NCBI GenBank assembly: GCA_016926985.1
Contig: JAFGNO010000051.1
Location: 1 to 21,223, forward strand
DNA: 21,223 bases
Reading direction: 5' to 3'
Origin: Anaerolineae bacterium
Lineage (GTDB): Bacteria; Chloroflexota; Anaerolineae; Aggregatilineales; UBA3940
The notes below the pieces were generated by a model, which saw only the letters and a list, made by a program, of their open reading frames with translations, was not told the origin of the DNA and did no database searches. Positions 15,631 to 21,223 of the stretch are shown here, one piece after another; position 1 is the first letter of the stretch, and every line of letters begins with the position of its first letter. The position numbers and the translations under genes are program-made.

Positions 15631-15885
15631 TTAAATCAGCGCGCTCAAAACCTGCTGAAGGGCCATCAACAGGACAAAGACCACAAGCGGGCTGAAGTCT
15701 ATCATCCCGGACTGAGGCAGGATCTCCCGGATAGGTTCCAGGATGGGCTCGGTCAGATTATAGAGGATTCGGACAAAGGGATTGGCATATGGGTCCACGC
15801 GAAACCATGACAGCATCACGCGGAGAAGCAGAATAACTTCATAGACGTTAATAATGATAAATATCAGTGTAATGACAGTACTCAC
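15631..15885 (-). CDS. yggT: YggT-family small membrane protein
   Basis: An 84-aa protein with two hydrophobic helices around the conserved centre: LLRVMLSWFRVDPYANP, then Y-N-L-T-E-P-I-L-E-P-I-R, a P-Q-S-G segment and DFSPLVVFVLL. This is the single-repeat form of YggT/YlmG/CCB3, an integral membrane family tied to cell division, osmotic shock and, in plastids, cytochrome assembly. GTG at 15885 is preferred because AGGG lies 6 nt upstream; a TTG one codon earlier (15888) is too close to that site. It follows yggS by about 20 nt, so the two are likely co-transcribed. In Bacillus the order is ylmD-ylmE-ylmF(sepF)-ylmG; here no sepF lies between yggS and yggT. Confidence 0.9.
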   Translation of the reverse strand: MSTVITLIFIIINVYEVILLLRVMLSWFRVDPYANPFVRILYNLTEPILEPIREILPQSGMIDFSPLVVFVLLMALQQVLSALI

Positions 15886-15908
15886 CAAACACCCTGCCTG
15901 TTATTCTG

Positions 15909-16646
15909 TCAGTTATCCGTATCCTGTAAGCGTTGCCCAAAGATTGCCGTGCCAATCCGGACAATCGTGGCCCCCTCTTCAATAGCAACCTCGAAGTCGC
16001 CACTCATTCCCATCGATAGGTGTGACCCTATCCGGCTGCCAAATCGCTCATGCACGGCGCTGAGCAGTTCCTGCGCCCGGCGATAGATCGGTCGCACAGT
16101 CTCTGGCCGGGTGGTATAGGGCGCCATGGTCATGATCCCCTGCCATCGCAGATGGTCCAGTGCCAGCGATCCCTCGACCGCCTGAAAGAACCTGTCTAGC
16201 TGGGCCGGGTCAGAGGGCCAGCGGGACAGATCAAATCCGTACTTACTCTCTTCACCGCTCAGGTTGACCTCAAATAATGCATCAAGACTGAGTGCCTTTT
16301 CCCCTGCGTCAGCATCCAGCCGGCGAGAGATTTTGTACCGGTCAACAGAATGAACCCAGTCGAAGGTCCCCGGTACGCTTGAAGCTTTCCGGCTCTGGAT
16401 ATGCCCGATCATATGCCATACAGCATCCGGCATCAAGTCCCGCCCGGCCTCAATTTTTGGGTTGCCCTCTTCCACGCGGTTTTCACCGAAATGTCTCAGA
16501 CCATGTTGATAGGCCTGGTAAATCGTCTCAAATGGGTGGGTCTTCGTCACGGCAACCAGCAAGATGCCGCTCGCATCCCGACCGGATTTTCGGGCAGCCC
16601 GGTGGATTTCATTCAGCACATGATCAATATTGTCGCCGAGAGTCAC
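15909..16646 (-). CDS. yggS: YggS/PROSC-type PLP homeostasis protein
   Basis: A 245-aa pyridoxal-phosphate-binding barrel protein that buffers PLP and affects amino-acid and keto-acid balance. Visible motifs: LLVAVTKTHP with K35 as the PLP lysine, HFGENRVEE, W-H-M-I-G-H-I-Q-S-R-K, and the C-terminal LSMGMSGDFEVAI, then V-R-I-G-T-A-I-F-G, which holds the phosphate. Length is usual for the family. The start is GTG at 16646, 16 nt after the pgeF stop; no good Shine-Dalgarno is visible, so it probably relies on coupling to pgeF. The next frame-compatible start inside would cut the conserved N-terminus. This is the ylmE position of the division-linked ylm cluster. Confidence 0.94.
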   Translation of the reverse strand: MTLGDNIDHVLNEIHRAARKSGRDASGILLVAVTKTHPFETIYQAYQHGLRHFGENRVEEGNPKIEAGRDLMPDAVWHMIGHIQSRKASSVPGTFDWVHSVDRYKISRRLDADAGEKALSLDALFEVNLSGEESKYGFDLSRWPSDPAQLDRFFQAVEGSLALDHLRWQGIMTMAPYTTRPETVRPIYRRAQELLSAVHERFGSRIGSHLSMGMSGDFEVAIEEGATIVRIGTAIFGQRLQDTDN

Positions 16647-16662
16647 ATTGATGACCAGACAA

Positions 16663-17457
16663 TCAATTGTTCAGCATGATCATAACGCCGAACCGCCCCG
16701 TTTTCCCGGATTCAGCCCGGTGAGAGTAAAACTCATCAGTGAGACAGGCAGTGCATAGATTTGCCGTTTCGATCTGTCTTACGCCAACCGCTTCAAGCGC
16801 GAGCCTGTTTGCCCTCCAGAGATCCAGGTGTGATCCATGCCCGTTGCCGTTAGGCGGTGGGATTACGAGGTCACGATAGTCCAGATAGGTAGCGCGGACC
16901 TGTAAAACCACTTCCGGACCAACTTCATAGCAGCAAGGCCCAATTCCGGGGCCGATACCAGCAATGATATCCCGAGGACGCACCCCGTAAGCCTTGCTCA
17001 TTTTCCTGACTGTGGCCTGCCCAATACCAGCAACCGTGCCTCGCCAGCCGGCATGGGCCAAACCAATTACATGCTGTACCGGATCATACAGCACCAGTGG
17101 GATGCAGTCTGCAAACCGCATAACAAGTGGTAAATGCGGCTCATTGGTAATAATCCCATCTGCTCTGGGAAGGTTATCATCAGGGGCTTTGCGATGGGCA
17201 CAGATAACATGACTGCCATGCACCTGCCATGTGGTACATACAGAATCACTGTCCACGCCAAAAAAACCGGACATGATTTGCTGGTTGGCTTTCACGCGGT
17301 CAACATCATCACCTACAGTGGAACCCACATTCAGCGAATCGTAGGGAGGCTTGCTCACACCCCCTCGCCGGGTGAAAATGGCATGGGATATTTCCTGCCG
17401 ATAACGGAGACTGTTGAACTGGTAGAGTACCAGTTGGTTGTGCCGGATACGGTCCAT
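16663..17457 (-). CDS. pgeF: PgeF/YlmD-type laccase-domain protein (DUF152)
   Basis: A 264-aa protein of the YfiH/YlmD/PgeF family, known to edit peptidoglycan precursors (removing wrongly placed L-Ser) and to act on purine nucleosides in relatives. The metal triad is present: H80 in WQVHGSHV, C118 in FADCIPLVLYDP and H135 in LAHAGWRG. Other family motifs: HAIFTRRGGVS near the start, GPGIGPCCYEVG, and CTACLTDEFYSHRAESG near the end. The ATG at 17457 suits the family N-terminus, but no Shine-Dalgarno precedes it: the minus-strand bases just upstream are CTCCTCCT, the opposite of one. GATAAT at 17478-17473, 15 nt before the ATG, would give a leader of only a few bases, so leaderless translation is possible. 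First gene of pgeF-yggS-yggT. Confidence 0.93.
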   Translation of the reverse strand: MDRIRHNQLVLYQFNSLRYRQEISHAIFTRRGGVSKPPYDSLNVGSTVGDDVDRVKANQQIMSGFFGVDSDSVCTTWQVHGSHVICAHRKAPDDNLPRADGIITNEPHLPLVMRFADCIPLVLYDPVQHVIGLAHAGWRGTVAGIGQATVRKMSKAYGVRPRDIIAGIGPGIGPCCYEVGPEVVLQVRATYLDYRDLVIPPPNGNGHGSHLDLWRANRLALEAVGVRQIETANLCTACLTDEFYSHRAESGKTGRFGVMIMLNN

Positions 17458-17472
17458 AGTAGGAGGAGTCTA

Positions 17473-17478
17473 ATTATC
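17473..17478 (-). promoter_or_regulatory. possible -10 box for pgeF
   Basis: GATAAT on the minus strand lies 15 nt before the pgeF ATG. The -35 at a usable distance is only TGAAAA-like. A start 6-8 nt downstream would leave a very short leader. Weak alone, but it agrees with the missing ribosome site. Confidence 0.3.
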
Positions 17479-17536
17479 CGGAGTAGTCTCTGCAAGTTTT
17501 CATATTAGACAGGTAGCACAGGTCAGGCCATGTTTT

Positions 17537-17542
17537 TATAAT
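17537..17542 (+). promoter_or_regulatory. -10 box for the response-regulator operon
   Basis: A perfect TATAAT, 55 nt before the ATG at 17598. No good -35 is present at 16-18 nt (TAGCAC at 17), so the promoter may be activator-dependent. Confidence 0.4.
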
Positions 17543-17597
17543 AGGGTACGAGGGTGCAGGTTCTTCGTTGACAGAGGGAAAAGCTCCAGGGAAAAAT

Positions 17598-18290
17598 ATG
17601 GCTTATATATTGATTACCGATGACGACACGGAAGTCCTGGGCACCATCCGGAGGGCACTCAATCGTGAAGGACATGAAGTTGAACTGGCCGAATCTGCTG
17701 CCCAGGCATGGGTGAAGATCCAGAACCGCCGTCCTGATTTGCTTATCCTTGACATTATGATGCCCAGCAAAGACGGGCTTCAATTCTGCCAGGAATTACG
17801 GGTAGACAGCCGGTATAGAACAATGCCCATTCTGTTCCTGAGCGCCAAGTGGCAAACCGATGATGTAGTAAGCGGCCTGGATGCTGGCGGAGACGATTAC
17901 CTCACGAAGCCCTTTGAACTGAACGAATTGAACGCCCGCGTGAGGGCGCTGCTGCGCCGGATGCAAGCCGACCAGGGCACACCGGAAAACCTGATCGTGG
18001 GGAATATCAGGCTCAACACGCAGAGCTTCCAGGTATCTTTGCCCCATATAGAAAATGTCCAGTTAACCTCCACCGAGTTCAGCCTGTTAGCTCGCCTGAT
18101 GGAAGCGCCAGGAAAAGCGCACTCCGTGCACAATCTACTCGACAGTGTTTGGAATTATCCACGGGGCACCGGTGACCCCGACCTTGTGCGAGCACATATC
18201 AGGAACCTGCGTGCAAAGATCGAGCCGGATCCCAGCAATCCCAGCTATATCCTGACCATTCATGGAGTCGGCTACATGATCCAGAGCTGA
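17598..18290 (+). CDS. OmpR/PhoB-type response regulator, no kinase beside it
   Basis: A 230-aa two-domain response regulator. The receiver domain (1-116) has the acidic cluster DDD (8-10), the phospho-acceptor D52 in LLILDIMMPSKDG, S82 and K104 in YLTKPFEL. The C-terminal winged helix (about 130-230) has LTSTEFSLLARLM, then V-R-A-H-I-R-N-L-R-A-K-I and GVGYMIQS, typical of OmpR/PhoB DNA-binding domains. All phosphorylation residues are present, so it should be activated by a histidine kinase, but none is encoded within this window. The frame opens at a TTG (17568), yet the ATG at 17598 has AGGGA 6 nt upstream and gives the normal N-terminus. The GNAT gene follows after 18 nt, suggesting one transcript. 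Confidence 0.93.
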   Translation: MAYILITDDDTEVLGTIRRALNREGHEVELAESAAQAWVKIQNRRPDLLILDIMMPSKDGLQFCQELRVDSRYRTMPILFLSAKWQTDDVVSGLDAGGDDYLTKPFELNELNARVRALLRRMQADQGTPENLIVGNIRLNTQSFQVSLPHIENVQLTSTEFSLLARLMEAPGKAHSVHNLLDSVWNYPRGTGDPDLVRAHIRNLRAKIEPDPSNPSYILTIHGVGYMIQS

Positions 18291-18308
18291 CCCACCTTAA
18301 AGGCATTT

Positions 18309-18854
18309 ATGACTACTCTTCAGATTCGGCAGAAGCGCGTTGATCTCACGCTGCCGGTATTGATACGCACCGCCAACGAACAGGATATTGCCAGGCTCGA
18401 ATGGAATAAGCAGTTCTGGCACTACCGCGAATTGTTTCAGTCAGCCTACAAAGGGCAGATCGCTGGCCTCCGCCTGATCCTTGTCGCCGCTCACAATGAT
18501 TATCCAATTGGACGCCTTTTTATCCAGCTTGGCCCAGCCGATCCCCTTTTCGCCGATGGTAAAACACGGGCTTACCTCTACTCCTTCCAGGTGATGGAAG
18601 CCTTCCAGGGAATTGGCATTGGAACTGCACTCATCACCCACGCAGAAGAGGTGCTGTCTGCCAACAGTTTTCTGGCAGCAACGATTTCCGTTGAAAAAGA
18701 GAATCTTGGCGCGCGACGCCTGTATAGCAGGCTGGGCTACCAGCCCTTGAAAGACTACCTCTCTACCTGGTCATATACTGACCCGGCAGGGAGATGCCAC
18801 ACAGTTACCGAAGACTGCTGGCTGCTGCTGAAGACCCTTTACGAACAGAAATAA
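18309..18854 (+). CDS. GNAT-family N-acetyltransferase
   Basis: A 181-aa acetyl-CoA-dependent acetyltransferase. Motif A is VMEAFQGIGIGTALITHAE (95-113), where Q-G-I-G-I-G-T binds the CoA pyrophosphate. A motif B-like segment V-E-K-E-N-L-G-A-R-R-L-Y then RLGY (128-144) follows. Acceptor substrate cannot be read from the sequence. AAAGG lies 5 nt before the ATG. The gene follows the response regulator by 18 nt and probably shares its transcript, so the regulator may be modified by it or the two may answer the same signal; either is inference. Confidence 0.88.
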   Translation: MTTLQIRQKRVDLTLPVLIRTANEQDIARLEWNKQFWHYRELFQSAYKGQIAGLRLILVAAHNDYPIGRLFIQLGPADPLFADGKTRAYLYSFQVMEAFQGIGIGTALITHAEEVLSANSFLAATISVEKENLGARRLYSRLGYQPLKDYLSTWSYTDPAGRCHTVTEDCWLLLKTLYEQK

Positions 18855-18876
18855 GCCAGCATATAAACGCGCTGGC
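18855..18876 (+). terminator. weak hairpin after the GNAT gene
   Basis: GCCAGC (18855-18860) and GCTGGC (18871-18876) form a 6-bp stem with a 10-nt loop directly after the stop. No T-run follows, so it is a weak terminator candidate at best. Confidence 0.25.
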
Positions 18877-18929
18877 CCTTATCCACCAAAATGCCATCTT
18901 TTAGAGCCAATTTGAATATTCGCATTGAA

Positions 18930-18969
18930 GCCCTCACCCTAAATCCCTCTCCCTGCCGGAGATGAGGGC
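18930..18969. repeat. CCCTCACCC/CCCTCTCCC intergenic repeat, copy 1
   Basis: GCCCTCACCC, AAATCCCTCTCCCTGCC and a closing TGAGGGC form an imperfect hairpin with 7-bp outer arms (18930-18936 with 18963-18969). It lies between the convergent GNAT and rfbB genes. Related palindromic repeats are common between genes in Chloroflexota, cyanobacteria and others. An inverted, diverged copy lies at 20267-20340. Confidence 0.6.
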
Positions 18970-18998
18970 CACCGCACCGATTTTCAAATGGCTTCTTA

Positions 18999-20015
18999 CT
19001 ATTCTTTTAACCGATGTCCATACTGCTGTTCGTAATATGCCCTGAATTCGCCACTCTTTATCTTGCGCCACCACCATTCGTTTTTTACATACCAGTCGAC
19101 AGTGATCTCGAGCGCCTTTTCAAAGGAATGGCTGTGTTCCCACCCCAGTGCATACAGCCGGTCATTGGCCAGCGCATAGCGCCTGTCATGGCCAAGGCGA
19201 TCTTCCACAGGCCGGAGTAACGTTTCAGGTTTCCCCAGGATCGAAAGCATAGCCTTGATCACATCAATATTGTGCCGCTCATTCTCACCGCCAAGGTTAT
19301 ATACCCCGCCAGGCTCCCCCCTACGAAGGACCAGGTCGATCCCTGAGCAGTGGTCCAGGACATAGAGCCAATCACGCACCTGCATCCCATCCCCATAAAG
19401 TGGAAGCGGCTCATCATCAATGGCATTGGTGATAAACAGCGGGAGCAGCTTTTCCGGGTACTGGTAAGGGCCAAAGGTATTGCTGCCCCGCGTAACAACC
19501 GTGTTCATGCCATAGGTGACATGATAAGCACGAACCATTAACTCGCCGCCAGCTTTAGCGGCAGCATATGGGCTGTTTGGCTCCAGTGGATCACCCTCCC
19601 GGAAGAAGCCCTCATCAATCGAGCCATAAACCTCGTCGGTGCTGACCTGCAGAAACCGGTCAACGCCGTGATTCTTGCTCTCATCAAGCAGAGTATACAC
19701 GCCTACCACATCGGTCTGGATAAAAACTCCGGGGTCGAGGATACTCCGGTCGACGTGGGTATCGGCTGCAAAGTTCACCACCGTGTCGATTTCATTGGCA
19801 GATAGGGCATTTGCCACGCTCTCGCGATGTGCAATATCCCCCTTCACAAACTTATAGCGGGGATTGGGCGCCACCGGTTCAAGATTGTCAAGGTTTCCGG
19901 CATAGGTCAGTTTGTCGTAAACAACAATGTTTATGTCATCGTATCGGTCCAGCATATAACGAACAAAATTGCTGCCAATAAACCCGGCCCCACCGGTAAC
20001 AAGCAGATTCTTCAT
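18999..20015 (-). CDS. rfbB: dTDP-glucose 4,6-dehydratase
   Basis: A 338-aa extended short-chain dehydrogenase that turns dTDP-glucose into dTDP-4-keto-6-deoxyglucose with bound NAD, the second step of dTDP-rhamnose and other deoxysugar routes. TGGAGFIG (7-14) binds NAD. STDEVYG (125-131) carries the catalytic Thr126, Asp127 and Glu128. Y150 and K154 form the YxxxK pair. THVDRSI (86-92), GSNTFGPYQYPEKLLPLF and YGDGMQVRDWLYV complete the RmlB pattern. ATG at 20015 has GGGAGG 9 nt upstream; the frame opens three codons earlier at a TTG that sits on top of that site. No rmlA, rmlC or rmlD lies in the window, so the rest of the route must be elsewhere. It may supply the glycosyltransferase operon at the left. 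Confidence 0.95.
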   Translation of the reverse strand: MKNLLVTGGAGFIGSNFVRYMLDRYDDINIVVYDKLTYAGNLDNLEPVAPNPRYKFVKGDIAHRESVANALSANEIDTVVNFAADTHVDRSILDPGVFIQTDVVGVYTLLDESKNHGVDRFLQVSTDEVYGSIDEGFFREGDPLEPNSPYAAAKAGGELMVRAYHVTYGMNTVVTRGSNTFGPYQYPEKLLPLFITNAIDDEPLPLYGDGMQVRDWLYVLDHCSGIDLVLRRGEPGGVYNLGGENERHNIDVIKAMLSILGKPETLLRPVEDRLGHDRRYALANDRLYALGWEHSHSFEKALEITVDWYVKNEWWWRKIKSGEFRAYYEQQYGHRLKE

Positions 20016-20024
20016 CGGAAACAA

Positions 20025-20266
20025 CCTCCCTGGTGCAATTCATCAAAAACGGCCACACCCGCCCCATTTTAACCGATATTGCCCAATAATCTGTATCGTG
20101 CCCGGGAATCACGCGCCACACATAGGTTGACCGGCCTGGCAGCATGCTCAATTCACAGGATGAATCCGGTGCATGCACCAGACTAATGGAGTAAACAAAT
20201 CGATTTCGCACAAAGCAGCAATCCATCGGCACCGAGGTTGTTTGAAAGCAGCCCCTGTGCCCGCAT
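20025..20266. other. upstream region of rfbB, no gene seen
   Basis: No credible coding frame lies here. On the minus strand TAAAAT is the best -10 candidate (in GGTTAAAATGG, around 20070), without a clear -35. A weak frame on the minus strand across this region runs through the rfbB start, the repeat and the terminator, so it is not a gene. Confidence 0.4.
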
Positions 20267-20340
20267 CCCCAGCCCTCCTCAGGGGGAAGGGTGAAAAAGT
20301 CCCTCTCCCTGAGGGAAAGGGATTCGGGGTGAGGCCCCCC
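20267..20340. repeat. CCCTCACCC/CCCTCTCCC intergenic repeat, copy 2, inverted
   Basis: The reverse complement of 20309-20336 matches copy 1 at 21 of the first 25 bases (GGCCTCACCCC, then GAATCCCTTTCCCT). An internal hairpin pairs TCCCTCTCCC (20300-20309) with GGGAAAGGGA (20313-20322) around TGA, with one mismatch. It lies in the gap between the MFS terminator and rfbB, so rfbB is flanked by inverted copies. Confidence 0.6.
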
Positions 20341-20390
20341 ATAGATTATGCGAGTTTCATTTGTTTCTTCCGTAACACAAAACGCCCCAA

Positions 20391-20420
20391 ACAAAAAAAA
20401 GAAACCCGGCTGAGCCGGGT
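20391..20420 (-). terminator. Rho-independent terminator of the PucC-like gene
   Basis: On the minus strand ACCCGGC-TCA-GCCGGGT is a perfect 7-bp GC-rich stem with a 3-nt loop (20420-20404), followed at once by TTCTTTTTTTTGT. It lies 30 nt after the MFS stop and separates that gene from rfbB. Confidence 0.93.
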
Positions 20421-20449
20421 AAGAACAGAACGACCGTGCTGATCCCGTG

Positions 20450-21223
20450 TCAGCCCTGGGCCTCATGCATCATGGCTACCGCTTCAACCAGGGATTTTGA
20501 CTGTTCCGCCGCCCGCTTGCGGAATATCACCACATCCACCGACCGGAACAGCACCTGGGCAACCAGGATAAAGGCTACCAGAAACGCAAATACTATTACA
20601 TACCCGGCTACAGCATTGCCGGTGACCCCGGCGACCAGGTCGCGCAGCGCACCGCTGATCACCTGTCCTACCAGCCGGGACAGCGCATTGGCTACGCCCC
20701 AGGCGCCTATAAACAGGCCCACATTCTGAGGTGTAGTCATATCCAGCATCAAAGAGAGGTTGGAGACAGTGGAAATTCCGGTTCCCAGGCCCAGCAGGAC
20801 AACGCCGCCGTAAAAAACGCTGGAAGCCCCAATAAGACCGCTGCCAGCAATCAAGATGAAACCTGCAAGCGCCCCCCAGTTACCAAGCAAGACGGCGGTC
20901 CGCCGGGGTATTCTCGCCTGGAATATACCAGTCAGGGATAGAGTCAAGAGCACGCATACTCCCCAGAGCGACGTAATTCGTGTTGTCTGGGCCGGAGACA
21001 GCCCAAAAGCTTCCCCCCCGTAAGGCTCAAGCAGCACGTCCTGACCGAGAATAGCCGCCAGCAGCAGGAGCAGGTAAAAGAAAAACAACCGGGCCTGCCT
21101 GTTGCCGGCAATCACCCGCCACATCTCCGACCAGCTGTGGCGCTCTCGCCCGGTTCGTTCGCCAACTCCGTGCCCGCGCTGCTCCAGACGGATCAACCCG
21201 ACCAGCCCCAAGGCCATCGCCAC
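20450..21223 (-). CDS. PucC-like MFS transporter (BCD family), N-terminal half outside window
   Basis: 257 codons of a larger frame that runs off the right edge; family members are about 430-480 aa, so roughly the C-terminal half is seen. The signature DVLLEPYGG (62-70), followed by G-L-S-P-A-Q-T-T-R-I-T-S-L-W-G, is characteristic of the bacteriochlorophyll delivery (BCD) family that includes PucC and LhaA. LMLDMTTPQNVGLFIGAWG and SGALRD in the later part also fit. About six membrane helices are visible, then a short cytosolic tail. In phototrophs this family helps assemble light-harvesting complexes; relatives exist in non-phototrophs with unknown cargo. The GTG at the very edge is in frame but is not assumed to be the start. 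It ends 30 nt before a strong terminator. Confidence 0.85.
   Translation of the reverse strand: MAMALGLVGLIRLEQRGHGVGERTGRERHSWSEMWRVIAGNRQARLFFFYLLLLLAAILGQDVLLEPYGGEAFGLSPAQTTRITSLWGVCVLLTLSLTGIFQARIPRRTAVLLGNWGALAGFILIAGSGLIGASSVFYGGVVLLGLGTGISTVSNLSLMLDMTTPQNVGLFIGAWGVANALSRLVGQVISGALRDLVAGVTGNAVAGYVIVFAFLVAFILVAQVLFRSVDVVIFRKRAAEQSKSLVEAVAMMHEAQG

Noticed and set aside
17461..17468. AGGAGGAG on the plus strand as a ribosome site for a small gene
   Set aside because: No start codon lies within 5-12 nt downstream in any frame.
17568..17597. TTG start for the response regulator, or its TTGACA read as a -35 box
   Set aside because: The ATG at 17598 has a good ribosome site and a normal receiver N-terminus; at 17 nt after TTGACA there is only GAAAAA, not a -10.
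19936..20466. 176-codon minus-strand frame upstream of rfbB
   Set aside because: It runs through a repeat, a strong terminator and the rfbB start in another frame; no domain is visible.
1..21223. CRISPR array, tRNA or rRNA genes, insertion sequence or integrase
   Set aside because: None was seen when reading both strands: no regular spaced direct repeats, no transposase-like product and no obvious tRNA cloverleaf.

Overview
The window looks like chromosomal DNA of a Chloroflexota bacterium, probably Anaerolineae-like. This is inferred from gene content only: long runs of GT-C/YfhO-type membrane proteins, a pgeF-yggS-yggT-DUF167 cluster, a C4 zinc-ribbon coiled-coil protein next to a NACHT/HEAT protein, and a PucC-like MFS transporter. 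Base composition is moderately GC-rich by eye. No rRNA, tRNA, CRISPR array, integrase or transposase was seen.

Region 1 (1-11619, minus strand) holds seven consecutive genes read from 11619 down to the left edge, where the last is cut. In transcription order they are: a multi-pass GT-C-like protein, two tandem YfhO-family proteins, a cytosolic GT2 polyprenyl-phosphate sugar synthase of the DPM1 type, and three more GT39/GT-C-like membrane proteins. Four of the junctions overlap or lie within 35 nt. The likely logic is that the GT2 enzyme loads a sugar on polyprenyl phosphate and the GT-C/YfhO proteins pass sugars from such lipids to an acceptor outside the membrane. Acceptor and sugar cannot be read from the sequence.

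Region 2 (11620-15137) starts with a 317-nt divergent intergenic region. It carries a sigma70-like promoter for the plus strand, an overlapping minus-strand -10 box, and a possible 14-codon leader ORF. Two plus-strand genes follow: a zinc-ribbon coiled-coil protein and an 814-aa membrane-anchored NACHT-like NTPase with HEAT repeats. Its Walker A motif has Arg in place of Lys. A hairpin at 15109-15137 closes the region and fits best as the terminator of the convergent minus-strand unit.

Region 3 (15160-17457, minus strand) is pgeF, yggS, yggT and a DUF167 gene. This is the ylmD-ylmE-ylmG neighbourhood of Gram-positive division clusters, without sepF. The DUF167 gene appears to have its own promoter.

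Region 4 (17598-18854, plus strand) is an OmpR-type response regulator with no kinase beside it, followed 18 nt later by a GNAT acetyltransferase. Region 5 (18855-21223, minus strand) has rfbB (dTDP-glucose 4,6-dehydratase) between two inverted copies of a CCCTCACCC/CCCTCTCCC-type intergenic repeat. A textbook Rho-independent terminator comes next, and then the C-terminal half of a PucC/BCD-family MFS transporter running off the right edge. rfbB may feed the same surface-glycan programme as region 1, but it is not in that operon.
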